Shown here: positions 1 through 7,606 of the stretch, piece by piece
Numbering within the stretch: position 1 is the first letter of the stretch
Layout: every line of letters begins with the position of its first letter
Assembly: GCF_001270495.1 (NCBI RefSeq)
Contig: NZ_LGUR01000258.1
Coordinates: 1-36,582 of the forward strand
Length of the DNA: 36,582 bases
DNA from: Streptomyces viridochromogenes
GTDB taxonomy: Bacteria; Actinomycetota; Actinomycetes; Streptomycetales; Streptomycetaceae
Reading direction: 5' to 3'
The notes under the pieces: generated by a model
The model's input: the letters and a program-made list of their open reading frames with translations, nothing else
Told to the model about the DNA's origin: nothing
Databases searched by the model: none
Position numbers and translations under genes: made by a program

Positions 1-66
1 CCCCCGTTTTCCCCCGTGTCCCCCGCCGGACCCCCGTTCGGTCGTTCCCCCGGGTCCCCCGGTCTC
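1..66. repeat. C-tract cluster (G-rich on minus strand)
   Basis: Six runs of five C's followed by G recur about every 10-15 bases, at roughly 1, 11, 20, 31, 46 and 55. The minus strand therefore carries six G5 runs within about 60 bases. No gene can be supported here. Whatever lies to the left is cut off by the window edge, so this could be the tail of a larger intergenic region. Bases 67-200 hold nothing I can assign beyond a short GGAGCG/CGCTCC inverted repeat. Confidence 0.5.
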
Positions 67-224
67 GCTCCCGCCGACGCCGGGTCGGCGGAAGGAGCGG
101 ATCCGGGGTCGCTCCGTTCCGGCGCCCCGTGTCGCCGGTGCCGGAGCCGATCCCCTTCTCCGTGCCTCCACTCTCTCGTTCACGCAGGTCGCGCCCCATC
201 CGCGCGCGTACTCATCTCACCGGC

Positions 225-240
225 TAGGTACGCGTACTCA
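225..240. promoter_or_regulatory. MacR-like inverted repeat upstream of the DUF4126 gene
   Basis: The 16-mer TAGGTACGCGTACTCA matches 12 of 14 fixed positions of TGAGTACnnGTACTCA, which I recall as the consensus reported for the response regulator MacR of S. coelicolor. Further half-sites lie at 208-214 (GTACTCA) and 248-254 (GCACTCA). It sits about 43 bp upstream of the likely -10 element (TACGAT, 283-288) of the DUF4126 gene. The match is seen in the sequence; that MacR binds here is inference. The macRS genes themselves are at 20281-22208. Confidence 0.5.
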
Positions 241-282
241 GACCTGCGCACTCATCCCCAAGACCCCCCGTTGCCGACTGGT

Positions 283-288
283 TACGAT
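283..288 (+). promoter_or_regulatory. -10 element of a probable leaderless promoter
   Basis: TACGAT fits the actinobacterial TANNNT pattern and ends 7 nt before the GTG at 296. No Shine-Dalgarno sequence is seen before that GTG, so the transcript is likely to begin at or next to the start codon. I see no good -35 hexamer, which would fit activation by a regulator bound at the inverted repeat upstream. Confidence 0.45.
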
Positions 289-295
289 CGCGTCC

Positions 296-910
296 GTGTC
301 CATACTTCCCTTGATCTTCACCAGCGCCTGGGCCAGCGGCATCAACTCCTACGCCGTGGTCCTGCTGCTCGGTGTCTTCGGCGCGACAGGGCTGAGCGAC
401 GAGGTGCCCGAGGCGCTGCAACGGCCCGACGTGCTGATCGCGGCCGGTGCGCTGTTCCTCTGCGAGGCCGTCGCCGACAAGATCCCGTACGTGGACTCGG
501 CCTGGGACTCGGTGCACACCGTGATCCGGCCGGTGGCGGGCGCTGTCGTCGCGGCGCTGCTCGCCGGCCAGAGCGGGTCGCTGCCGGAGCTGGCGGCGGG
601 CGCGGTCGGCGGTTCCACGGCGCTGGTGAGCCATCTGGTCAAGGCCGGGACGCGGATGGCGGTCAACACCTCGCCCGAGCCGTTCAGCAACATCGTGGTG
701 AGCCTCGCCGAGGATCTCGGGGTCGGTGCCCTCATCACCCTGGCGATCTTCTACCCCGTCGCCGCGGCGGTCGTCGCGGGCGTCCTGCTGCTCGCCGGGC
801 TGTTGCTGCTGCTCTTCCTGGTCTCGCGGATCCGCCGCTTCCGGCGCCGCAGGGCCGAGCGCCGCGAGGAGAAGCGGCTCGCGCAGGCGGTGGGGCAACG
901 GCCCGGCTGA
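296..910 (+). CDS. DUF4126 family membrane protein
   Basis: This 204-residue integral membrane protein has hydrophobic segments around residues 1-30, 45-62, 77-95, 100-115 and 145-178, followed by a short Arg-rich cytoplasmic tail. The sequence and length fit the DUF4126 family, whose biochemical role is unknown to me. The GTG at 296 is chosen because the hydrophobic N-terminus starts there and a TANNNT hexamer lies 7 nt upstream, the leaderless arrangement. The gene is followed after 79 bp by a flavoprotein on the same strand that has its own -10-like hexamer, so co-transcription is not required. A MacR-like inverted repeat upstream suggests control by the MacRS system, which is reported to regulate membrane proteins involved in morphogenesis. 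The family assignment is fairly sure; no function is claimed. Confidence 0.85.
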   Translation: MSILPLIFTSAWASGINSYAVVLLLGVFGATGLSDEVPEALQRPDVLIAAGALFLCEAVADKIPYVDSAWDSVHTVIRPVAGAVVAALLAGQSGSLPELAAGAVGGSTALVSHLVKAGTRMAVNTSPEPFSNIVVSLAEDLGVGALITLAIFYPVAAAVVAGVLLLAGLLLLLFLVSRIRRFRRRRAERREEKRLAQAVGQRPG

Positions 911-989
911 GCTCCGCCCGCCGACAGCGTCCCGCGACCGGACCCAGGTCAGCGAGCCGCTGTCAGTGGCGGCCGATAAAGTCCCACGC

Positions 990-2504
990 ATGGCACGGAT
1001 TGCGGTGATCGGCGCCGGGATGGGCGCGATGGCGGCCGCTGCCCGGCTGGCCGTCGCGGGCCACCGGGTGGCGGTGTACGAGCGTACGGAGACGTACGGC
1101 GGAGCGGTGCGCCGCTTCGAGCGCGACGGCTTCGGGTTCGACACGGGCCCGGGGCTGCTCCCGCTCCCGGCCGTGTACCGGGACCTGTTCATCAAGACCG
1201 GCAAGGAGCCGTTGGAGGAGTGTGTCGACCTGGTCCAGGTCGACCCGTCCGCACGGCACGTCTTCGCGGACGGCACCGAGCTCTCCCTGCCGAACGCCTC
1301 CCGCGCGGGCGTGGTGGCCGCCCTGGACGAGGCGCTGGGTGCCGGAACCGGCGACCGCTGGGGCGACTTCCTGGTCCGCGCCCGCGAGGCATGGGACCGG
1401 ACGCGCAGACCACTGCTCGAGGAACCCCTGTGGCCGAACTGGCGGGTGCTGGCCGACCGCGAGCCGTATCCGGCGGTTCCGCACAAGCGACTCCTGCGCA
1501 CGCGCAGGGCCGGCACCCTCGCCGAGGTCGGCGCCTGGGAGCTGCGCGACCCCCGGCTGACGGCCCTGCTGGAGAGCCACGCGCTCGCCTACGGCCTGGA
1601 CCCCCGTGCGACCCCGGCGAGCGCGGCGGTGCTGCCGTACCTGGAGCACGCCTTCGGGACCTGGTATGTGCGGGGCGGCATACGGGAGTTGGCGCGGGCG
1701 GTGTACGAGCGGTGCGTGGCCAGGAAGGTCGACTTCAGCTTCGGTGCCGAGGTCGTGCGCATCCCGGACAAGGACGGCCGGGCGGCGGGCGCGGAGCTGG
1801 CCGACGGGACGGTGGCGGAGGCCGACTTCGTGGTCGCCGGGGTCACTCCCGGGGTGCTGGACCGCCTCGTGCGGGAGACGGCGGTCCGGGGCGCGGACGG
1901 GGTGGCACCCCAGCGCGGAGCGGCGAGCCGTCTGACAGTGCTGCTGGCACTGCGCGGCGGCAGACCGGAAGGTGCGGCGCACCGCACGGTGGTGCACGCG
2001 GAGGATCGCGAGACCGAACTGGACGCCCTGTTCGGCACCGCTGCGGGCATGGCCGCGCGGCCGACGGTCACCGTGCTGCGGCCCGACGATCCCGGACTGG
2101 CTCCGGACCTCGGGCACGAGGCGATCACACTCAGCTCCGTGGTGCCTGCGCAGCCCGCCCGGGGCTGGGCGGAGCGGGAGGTCTTCGACCAGCACGCCGA
2201 GAGGCTGATCGCCGTCGCCGAGCGTGTCGTGCCGGGACTGCGCGAGCGCCTCCTCTGGCACGAGGTGTGTACTCCGGCCGACATCGCGGAGGCGACCGGC
2301 GCGGAGGGCGGAGCGGTTCCCGCGCCGACGCTGGCGGCGGGGGACGGACATCTGCTGCACCCGTCCAACAGCACAGCCATACCCGGCCTGTTCACCGTCG
2401 GCGGCTGGTCCCACCCCGGCGGCGGCCTCCCTCACGCCGGTATGTCGGGCGCGCTGGTGGCCGGGCTGATCGTGGAGGGGCCGGAGTTCCGGGGCTCGCA
2501 GTGA
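990..2504 (+). CDS. Phytoene desaturase/CrtI-like FAD-dependent oxidoreductase
   Basis: This 504-residue protein opens with a dinucleotide-binding Rossmann motif (VIGAGMGAMAAAARLA, residues 5-20), then an acidic strand end (YERTETYGGAVRR) and the FDTGPG motif seen in CrtI-type desaturases and related amine-oxidase-like flavoproteins. The C-terminus has the usual second FAD contact (LFTVGGWSHPGGGLPHAGMSG, split here across residues near 472-492). These features place it in the phytoene desaturase/NAD(P)-binding flavoprotein superfamily; the substrate is not evident. No crtB, crtE or cyclase gene lies in the window, so carotenoid synthesis cannot be inferred. The frame is open upstream to 726, but ATG 990 starts exactly at the Rossmann fold and has TAAAGT (977-982) 7 nt before it, so a leaderless start is preferred. 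Confidence 0.8.
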   Translation: MARIAVIGAGMGAMAAAARLAVAGHRVAVYERTETYGGAVRRFERDGFGFDTGPGLLPLPAVYRDLFIKTGKEPLEECVDLVQVDPSARHVFADGTELSLPNASRAGVVAALDEALGAGTGDRWGDFLVRAREAWDRTRRPLLEEPLWPNWRVLADREPYPAVPHKRLLRTRRAGTLAEVGAWELRDPRLTALLESHALAYGLDPRATPASAAVLPYLEHAFGTWYVRGGIRELARAVYERCVARKVDFSFGAEVVRIPDKDGRAAGAELADGTVAEADFVVAGVTPGVLDRLVRETAVRGADGVAPQRGAASRLTVLLALRGGRPEGAAHRTVVHAEDRETELDALFGTAAGMAARPTVTVLRPDDPGLAPDLGHEAITLSSVVPAQPARGWAEREVFDQHAERLIAVAERVVPGLRERLLWHEVCTPADIAEATGAEGGAVPAPTLAAGDGHLLHPSNSTAIPGLFTVGGWSHPGGGLPHAGMSGALVAGLIVEGPEFRGSQ

Positions 2505-2564
2505 TCCGCGCGTAGGGCGTCTCGCCAGGGCGCCTCATCAGCGGCGTCCCGCGCGGGCGGCGCG

Positions 2565-3545
2565 TCAGAAGCGGTACTGCTCGTCGTACCCGTTGCCCTG
2601 GCCCTGCTGCTGGCCCTGCTGGCCCTGCTGGTCGTCGCCCTGGTACGGGTACTGCTGCTCCGGCGGGAGCTCGCCGCCATATGCCTCGTCGGTGCGCTGC
2701 TGCGGGACCCAGACGCCGCCGGGCGGGGTCTCGCCGTAGGTGCCGGTGGCGTACTGGTCCTGGGTGTAGCCCTGCTGGGCGTACTGCTGCTGGCCGTAGG
2801 CGTCGTAGGAGGTGCCGCCGTAGGTCTGGGTGCCGATGTACGGGTCGGAGTAGGCGGCGTACTGCTGCTGGCCGGTGGTGTCGTAGCCGTACTGCTGCTG
2901 GTCGTAGCCGGCATAGCCGGCGTCGTACCCGTAGCTCTGGTCGGCCGTGGCGTACTGGTCCTGGGGCTGGCCGGCGGCCGCGTAGTTCTGGTCGGTGGCG
3001 GCGTAGGCGGGGTCGCTGTATATGCCGTACGAGCCGGTGTCGTCCGGGAGGGGCTGCGGCTCGTAGACGGAGGTCGACTCCGCGGCCGTGGGCCGGTCCG
3101 GGCGTGAGGGGGTGAAGACGTCGTCGCGGTCGTAGTCGTCGTGACCGTAACCGACGTTCTCCTGGCCGTAGTTGGCGTCGTCGCCCGCGAAACCGGCGTC
3201 GGTCGCCTCCAGGTCGGAGACCTCCAGGGTCGGCTCCTGGCGGTCCGGCTCGCCGCGGCGGCGCTTGGCGGCGGCCAGCGGGCCGAGGGCCGGCGCGGAG
3301 ACCGCCCAGCCGGCCGAGAAGCCACGGCGGAACGACAGCGTGACGTAGGTCTGACCGACCGCGAACGCCGCCGCACCCAGACCGATGACGATGACGGACG
3401 GGATCAGCACCCCGACCACGACGCCGAGGAAGCCGACGAACGCGAGCAGCCGCCAGCGCAGACGCGCCTTGTACTGGAGCAGCACTTCGCCCAGCAGCCA
3501 CAGCGCGACGACGCCGAACGCGATGTAGAGGACCGTCCAGCCCAT
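2565..3545 (-). CDS. Membrane protein with Tyr/Gln/Gly-rich low-complexity tail
   Basis: This 326-residue protein has two to three membrane segments in the first 70 residues, a basic loop with RRRGEPDRQEP near residue 96, then an acidic linker. From about residue 150 to the end it becomes a low-complexity region built from Tyr, Gln, Gly, Asp and Ala, with repeated QQQY, YGYD and TYG units and a run of Gln/Gly near the C-terminus (DQQGQQGQQQGQG). I know it only as a conserved Streptomyces hypothetical. The tail resembles prion-like or adhesive low-complexity sequences, but nothing here shows what it does. Topology would place the tail either in the cytoplasm or outside; I cannot decide. It lies 57 bp downstream of metF on the same strand and converges with the CrtI-like gene. 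Confidence 0.75.
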   Translation of the reverse strand: MGWTVLYIAFGVVALWLLGEVLLQYKARLRWRLLAFVGFLGVVVGVLIPSVIVIGLGAAAFAVGQTYVTLSFRRGFSAGWAVSAPALGPLAAAKRRRGEPDRQEPTLEVSDLEATDAGFAGDDANYGQENVGYGHDDYDRDDVFTPSRPDRPTAAESTSVYEPQPLPDDTGSYGIYSDPAYAATDQNYAAAGQPQDQYATADQSYGYDAGYAGYDQQQYGYDTTGQQQYAAYSDPYIGTQTYGGTSYDAYGQQQYAQQGYTQDQYATGTYGETPPGGVWVPQQRTDEAYGGELPPEQQYPYQGDDQQGQQGQQQGQGNGYDEQYRF

Positions 3546-3602
3546 GTACGCCCCTCTCCCAGTGGCCGCCTACGCAGTGTGACGTATATCAGGACGGCCG
3601 GT

Positions 3603-4526
3603 CTAGGCCTGCGGTGGGTGGTGCAGGCCCAGGTTTTCGTGGATTTCCAGCGTCGCCGTGGAGTTGTTGAGCGTGATGAAGTGCAGTCCGGGCACTCCCT
3701 CGGCCAGCAGCCGTGCGCAGAACTCCGTGGCGAACTCGATGCCAATGGAGCGTACAGCCGCAGGATCGTCCTTTGCTGTGAGGATCCGCTCTTTCAGGGC
3801 GACCGGGAAGGAAGCGTTGGTGAGGGAGGGGATCCGCTCCAGCGTCCGCACGCTGGCGATCGGCATGATCTCCGGGATGATCGGGGTGTCACAGCCGGCG
3901 GCCGAGACGCGGTCGCGCAACCGCAGGTAGTCCTCGGGTTCGAAGAACATCTGCGTGATCGCGTAGTCCGCCCCCGCACGGCACTTGTCGACGAAGTGAC
4001 GGACGTCGGTCTCCGGGTCGGCGGAGCGCGGGTGCATCGCCGGGAAGGCCGCGACGCCCACGCAGAAATCTCCGGACGCCTTGATCAGTTCGACGAGTTC
4101 GGCGGCGTAGGCGAGGCCCTGCGGGTGGCGCACCCAGTCCCCCAGCGGGTCACCGGGCGGGTCGCCGCGCAGTGCCAGCATGTTGCGGATCCCGGCGTCG
4201 GCGTACTGCCCGATGATGTTGCGCAGGTCGGCCACCGAGTGGTCGACCGCGGTGAGGTGGGCGATCGGGGTGAGCGTGGTGTCCGAGGCGATCGCCTCGG
4301 TCGCCTTGACCGTGCCCGCGCGGGTGGAACCGCCCGCGCCATAGGTCACGGAGACGAAGTCGGGCCCGACGGCCTCGACACGGCGTAGCGCGTTCCACAG
4401 GTTCCGCTCGCCCTTCGGGGTCTTGGGGGCGTAGAACTCGAAGGAATACGTCGTCTTGCCGGTCGCGAGCATCTCGCGCACGGTACGAGCGTGGTCCGAT
4501 CTGATGGATGCGGTGCCGAGGGCCAT
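3603..4526 (-). CDS. metF: 5,10-methylenetetrahydrofolate reductase
   Basis: MetF reduces 5,10-methylene-THF to 5-methyl-THF, the methyl donor for methionine synthase. The 307-residue product has the normal bacterial length and the TIM-barrel FAD enzyme hallmarks: YSFEFYAPK near residue 30, whose Glu corresponds to the catalytic Glu28 of E. coli Met[11 protein letters not shown] in the middle, containing the conserved Asp near FAD; and [12 protein letters not shown] further on. The start at 4526 is supported by a leaderless promoter: TAACCT 6 nt upstream and TTGGGG a further 17 nt away. The 196-bp gap to thiE holds clustered GGACA/TGTCC half-sites that may be an operator. No SAM or cobalamin riboswitch is visible. 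The downstream low-complexity membrane protein may be read through from this promoter. Confidence 0.96.
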   Translation of the reverse strand: MALGTASIRSDHARTVREMLATGKTTYSFEFYAPKTPKGERNLWNALRRVEAVGPDFVSVTYGAGGSTRAGTVKATEAIASDTTLTPIAHLTAVDHSVADLRNIIGQYADAGIRNMLALRGDPPGDPLGDWVRHPQGLAYAAELVELIKASGDFCVGVAAFPAMHPRSADPETDVRHFVDKCRAGADYAITQMFFEPEDYLRLRDRVSAAGCDTPIIPEIMPIASVRTLERIPSLTNASFPVALKERILTAKDDPAAVRSIGIEFATEFCARLLAEGVPGLHFITLNNSTATLEIHENLGLHHPPQA

Positions 4527-4532
4527 ACTCGC

Positions 4533-4561
4533 AGGTTAGCCAGGGGCTCCCGGTCCCCCAA
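4533..4561 (-). promoter_or_regulatory. metF leaderless promoter
   Basis: On the minus strand the -35 TTGGGG (4556-4561) and -10 TAACCT (4533-4538) are separated by exactly 17 nt, and the -10 ends 6 nt before the metF ATG. No Shine-Dalgarno sequence is present, consistent with a leaderless mRNA. Confidence 0.6.
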
Positions 4562-4563
4562 CC

Positions 4564-4614
4564 GGACACCGGACATTTGCCCGAATTGTCCGACTGTTGT
4601 CCACGCCTTGGACA
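4564..4614. promoter_or_regulatory. Cluster of GGACA/TGTCC half-sites upstream of metF
   Basis: Five half-sites occur within 51 bp: GGACA at 4564-4568 and 4571-4575, TGTCC at 4587-4591 and 4598-4602, GGACA at 4610-4614. They form two inverted repeats, CGGACA/TGTCCG (4570-4592) and TGTCCA-N5-TGGACA (4598-4614). They lie just upstream of the predicted metF -35. A transcription factor site is inferred, and I do not recognise the regulator. Confidence 0.35.
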
Positions 4615-4722
4615 GCCAAGGGCCGAACGCGGCGCCAAGCCCACAGGAACGCGGTCGTGCTGACCACTGGATGAGACGGGACGTTTCAGGACCGCCGGGC
4701 AGGGGGCCGGTCGGCCGGTCAC

Positions 4723-5385
4723 CTACGCCTGGCGCAGCCGCTTCGCGAAGTCCGCCGCGGCCGCCGCCGGGTCGGCCGCCGCGGTGATCGCCCGTACGAC
4801 GACGACGCGGCGGGCGCCGGCCTCCAGCACCTCGTCGAGGTTGGTGAGGTCGATGCCGCCGATGGCGAACCAGGGGCGGTCCGTGCCGAGGGCGGCGGTG
4901 TGGCGGACCAGGTCGAGGCCGGGGGCGTGGCGGCCGGGCTTGGTGGGGGTGGGCCAGCAGGGGCCGGTGCAGAAGTAGTCCACGCCCTCCTGGACGGCGG
5001 CCGCGGATGCCTCGGACTCGGAGTGCGTCGAGCGGCCGATGAGGATGTCCTCGCCGAGGATCGCGCGGGCGGCGGGAACGGGGAGGTCGCCCTGACCGAG
5101 GTGCAGGACGTCGGCGCCGGCGGCGTGAGCCACGTCGGCACGGTCGTTGACCGCGAGGAGCTTGCCGTGCCGGGCACAGGCGTCGGCGAGGACCTCCAGG
5201 TGCTCCAGCTCCTCGGCCGCCTCCATGCCCTTGTCGCGCAACTGCACGATGTCGACGCCACCGGCCAGCACGGCGTCCAGGAACTCCGCAAGGTCGCCCT
5301 GCTGCCTACGCGCGTCGGTGCAGAGATAGAGCCGGGCGTCGGCGAGCTGGGCGCGGGCGGTGCCTGCGGCGGCGGTGTCGGACAT
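4723..5385 (-). CDS. thiE: Thiamin-phosphate synthase
   Basis: ThiE joins HMP-pyrophosphate and thiazole phosphate to form thiamin phosphate. The 220-residue TIM-barrel protein shows the family landmarks in order: IVQLRDKGM near residue 47 (substrate/pyrophosphate contacts), [27 protein letters not shown] around residues 75-103, and the phosphate-binding end [25 protein letters not shown]. An open frame extends upstream to 5448, but the ATG at 5385 has a G-rich ribosome site (AGGGGG) at good spacing and matches the family N-terminus. It is transcribed away from thiOSG and lies about 2.7 kb from it. I searched its 524-bp upstream region for the TPP riboswitch core and did not find it, so it may not be under the same control. 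Confidence 0.94.
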   Translation of the reverse strand: MSDTAAAGTARAQLADARLYLCTDARRQQGDLAEFLDAVLAGGVDIVQLRDKGMEAAEELEHLEVLADACARHGKLLAVNDRADVAHAAGADVLHLGQGDLPVPAARAILGEDILIGRSTHSESEASAAAVQEGVDYFCTGPCWPTPTKPGRHAPGLDLVRHTAALGTDRPWFAIGGIDLTNLDEVLEAGARRVVVVRAITAAADPAAAAADFAKRLRQA

Positions 5386-5909
5386 GCGGAGCCCCCTGTG
5401 ATCGGGTTGCCGGGCGGGTGACGTCGGGCCGATGCCGGACGGTGGCACGGTATCCGGAGCGGCACGGTACCTGGAGCGGGGCGCGGCGTCGCGGGCCGGT
5501 GCCGGGTGGTGGCCTGCGGCCGGGGATGTGCCGTGGCCGGACTCGAATCGCAGGCTCCGGCGGCCCGGCGCCTGCTACGGCACCGCAGCCTGCGCCGGGT
5601 GCTACGGCGGCCCGACGGGCCTGCGACCCGGAGTCCGGCAACGGCACTTTGCACGGCGCCTCGGGCGGCCGTAGCCGTACCCAGGCGTGCCTTCCCGACC
5701 CGCCCTGGCAGGTCGCACACGGCCGGCGCCCGGGCGCGATGCCGACACCGGAAGCCACTCCCCAGCAAAGTGCCGCGGCGTCGCCATCCACCGGCGTACA
5801 GGCCGGACCCGAGGATCCGGCCCGGACCCTCGCCACGGCCGCAGTCACCCGCGGCCGTGGCCCGGGGCCCCGGCCCGTACGCCGGACAGTGCTCGGATCG
5901 GGTGGTCGG
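5386..5909. other. 524-bp region without a supported gene
   Basis: Between thiE and the HTH gene no reading frame resembles a known protein. Contents seen: a tandem pair of similar 17-mers (GGCACGGTATCCGGAGC and GGCACGGTACCTGGAGC, near 5455-5490), several short direct repeats around CTACGGC, and an exact 11-bp inverted repeat, CGGCACTTTGC at 5642-5652 with GCAAAGTGCCG at 5765-5775. The last is long-range (112 bp apart) and more A/T-rich than its surroundings. The region presumably holds the thiE promoter, but I cannot place it. Confidence 0.5.
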
Positions 5910-6281
5910 TCAGACGGCGAGCGCCTGGGCGCGGCGCTTCACCTCCGTGCCGCGATTCTCGCTGAGGGCCTGCGCGGGGGTACCGGGCAGGCTCGGGTCG
6001 GGAGTGAAGAGCCACTCCAGCATCTCTTCGTCCGTGAAGCCGTCGTCCCGCAGGAGCGTCAGGGTCCCGGACAGGCCCTTGACGACCTTCTGCTCGGCCC
6101 CGTCGATGAAGGCGGCGGGGACGTGCAGTGCGCGGTTCTCACCACGGCGTACGGCGATGAGCTGGCCCTCCTTGACCAGCTGCCGCACACGCGTCACCTC
6201 GACATCGAGCATCTCTGCGATGTCGGGGAGGGTGAGCCAGGCGGGGACGAGAGCATCGATCTTTGCGTCAATCTCGGTCAC
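5910..6281 (-). CDS. Rv2175c-type winged/helix-turn-helix DNA-binding protein
   Basis: The 123-residue product has a MerR/excisionase-like helix-turn-helix near residues 14-45 (LTLPDIAEMLDVEVTRVRQLVKEGQLIAVRR in overlapping parts) followed by a C-terminal helical domain with LLRDDGFTDEEMLEWLFTPD. This matches the actinobacterial Rv2175c family. In M. tuberculosis, Rv2175c binds DNA, is phosphorylated by the kinase PknL, and sits next to pknL. Here a PASTA kinase lies 4 kb away beyond inserted genes. Start choice: the frame extends to 6332, but GTG at 6281 gives a product beginning with TEIDAKIDALVPAWLTL that fits the family. The regulon is unknown. Whether the local kinase phosphorylates it is inference. 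Confidence 0.8.
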   Translation of the reverse strand: MTEIDAKIDALVPAWLTLPDIAEMLDVEVTRVRQLVKEGQLIAVRRGENRALHVPAAFIDGAEQKVVKGLSGTLTLLRDDGFTDEEMLEWLFTPDPSLPGTPAQALSENRGTEVKRRAQALAV

Positions 6282-6340
6282 GGAAACAAGCCTGCCATCT
6301 GCCACTGACAGTCGGAAGCCAGGCCGGCCCACCCGGGACG

Positions 6341-7570
6341 CTACGCCGTCGCCGCCTTCATCGGCTTCGCCGGGTCCACCAGCAGCTCAGCGTTCATCGG
6401 CGTGCCCGCCTCGATCAGCCGCCGCCCCTGGGCCAGATCCCTCGGCCGGCCCACCGCCAGCAGGGCGACCAGACGGTCGCCCCTCAGCCAGCAGACCGTC
6501 CAGGCCGGGCCCGACGGCTCGCCGCGCCACAGCACCGTGTCGGCGGCGGCGTGGTGCCCGGCGTACTGGACGAAGCGGCCGAACTGCTCGGACCAGAAGT
6601 ACGGCACGGGGTCGTAGACCGCGGAGGTCTCGCCGAGGATGTTCGCGGCGACCGTACGGGGCCCCTGGAGGGCGTTGTCCCAGTGGTGGACCAGCAGGCG
6701 CTCGCCGTACCTCCCCGAAGGGAAGGAGGCACAGTCGCCGACCGCGTACACGTCCGGCACGGAGGTGCGCAGGCGGTCGTCGGCCAGGACCTCGCCGTGC
6801 GCCCCGAGCCCGATGCCCGAGCCGGCCAGCCAGGCCGTGGCGGGCCGGGCCCCGATGCCGACCACGACGGCGCCCGCGGGCAGCCGTGAGCCGTCGTCGA
6901 GGATCACCGCGCCGGGCTCGACGCGCTCCACGCGCGCGTGCGTCCGCAGCACCGCCCCGCTGTCCGCGTACCAGGCGGTCATCGGCGCGGCCACCTCGGC
7001 GGGCAGCGCCCCCGCGAGCGGCCGGTCGGCGGCCTCCACGACCGTCACCGCGCAGCCCGCCTCGCGCGCGGCCGTGGCGAACTCCGCGCCGATCCAGCCC
7101 GCGCCGACGACCACGATGTCGTGCTGCCGGGCGAGCACCGGCCGCAGCCGCTCGGCGTCGTCCAGCGTGCGCAGCAGGTGCACGCCGGGGACGCCCTCCG
7201 TGCCGGGCAACCGGATGGGTTCGGCGCCGGTGGCGAGCACGAGGACGTCGTACGGGACGGGCCCGGACTCGGTGTCCAGCTCGTGGTCGGCGGGGCGCAG
7301 CCCCAGCACCTCGCACCCCAGCCGGAGTTCGATGCCGAGCGCCTCGAAGTCGACGTCGAAGGCGGAGCCCTCGGCCTTGCCGAGCAGCACGGCCTTGGAC
7401 AGGGGCGGCCGGTCGTACGGCTGGTGGGGCTCGGCGCCGATCAGTGTGACGGTCCCGGTGAAGCCCTGTTCGCGCAGGGCGACCGCCGTCTGCACACCGG
7501 CCATGCCCGCCCCGGCGACGACCACGCGGCGCGCCGCTGACGTGCCCTGTTGCTGCGTCTGCTCGCTCAC
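6341..7570 (-). CDS. Ferredoxin reductase-like FAD/NAD(P)-dependent oxidoreductase
   Basis: This 409-residue flavoprotein has two Rossmann motifs in the class I pyridine-nucleotide disulfide reductase order: VVVAGAGMAGVQTAVALR near residue 16 for FAD, and VVVGAGWIGAEFATAAREAG near residue 150 for NAD(P)H. YDRPPLSK follows the first and VYAVGDCASFPSG gives the second FAD contact, both typical of putidaredoxin/rhodocoxin reductase and BphA4-like enzymes. No redox-active CxxC is visible. Its partner is probably a ferredoxin or Rieske protein, but neither a ferredoxin nor a P450 is adjacent. The GTG at 7570 is preferred over the longer frame to 7666 because TATGGT lies 6 nt upstream with CTGACT 18 nt further, a leaderless promoter overlapped by an inverted repeat. 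Confidence 0.85.
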   Translation of the reverse strand: MSEQTQQQGTSAARRVVVAGAGMAGVQTAVALREQGFTGTVTLIGAEPHQPYDRPPLSKAVLLGKAEGSAFDVDFEALGIELRLGCEVLGLRPADHELDTESGPVPYDVLVLATGAEPIRLPGTEGVPGVHLLRTLDDAERLRPVLARQHDIVVVGAGWIGAEFATAAREAGCAVTVVEAADRPLAGALPAEVAAPMTAWYADSGAVLRTHARVERVEPGAVILDDGSRLPAGAVVVGIGARPATAWLAGSGIGLGAHGEVLADDRLRTSVPDVYAVGDCASFPSGRYGERLLVHHWDNALQGPRTVAANILGETSAVYDPVPYFWSEQFGRFVQYAGHHAAADTVLWRGEPSGPAWTVCWLRGDRLVALLAVGRPRDLAQGRRLIEAGTPMNAELLVDPAKPMKAATA

Positions 7571-7576
7571 CTGATC

Positions 7577-7606
7577 ACCATAGACAACTGACTGTTCATC
7601 AGTCAG
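7577..7606 (-). promoter_or_regulatory. Promoter with overlapping inverted-repeat operator
   Basis: Reading the minus strand, CTGACT (-35-like, 4 of 6 bases of TTGACA), an 18-nt spacer and TATGGT (-10) end 6 nt before the GTG at 7570. A perfect 7-bp inverted repeat with a 5-nt centre, CTGACTG-N5-CAGTCAG (7588-7606), covers the -35 and the upstream part of the spacer. The repeat also overlaps the stop codon of the upstream 116-residue gene. Placement on the promoter suggests a repressor, and the sequence is reminiscent of TetR-family operators. The regulator is not in the window. Confidence 0.55.

Noticed and set aside
990..2504. Carotenoid biosynthesis cluster
   Set aside because: The CrtI-like protein stands alone; no phytoene synthase, GGPP synthase or cyclase is in the window, and the superfamily is broad.
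5535..5562. A tRNA T-loop-like stretch (GATTCGAGTC on the minus strand)
   Set aside because: The flanking bases do not pair into a T-stem and no acceptor or anticodon stem is present.
5386..5909. A possible TPP riboswitch upstream of thiE
   Set aside because: The CTGAGA and ACCTGAT cores and the closing GGCGAAGGGA are absent on the minus strand.
5506..7449. A 647-codon plus-strand frame rich in Arg, Pro and Ser
   Set aside because: It is antisense to the HTH and flavoprotein genes, has no recognisable domain and has the composition typical of shadow frames in GC-rich DNA.
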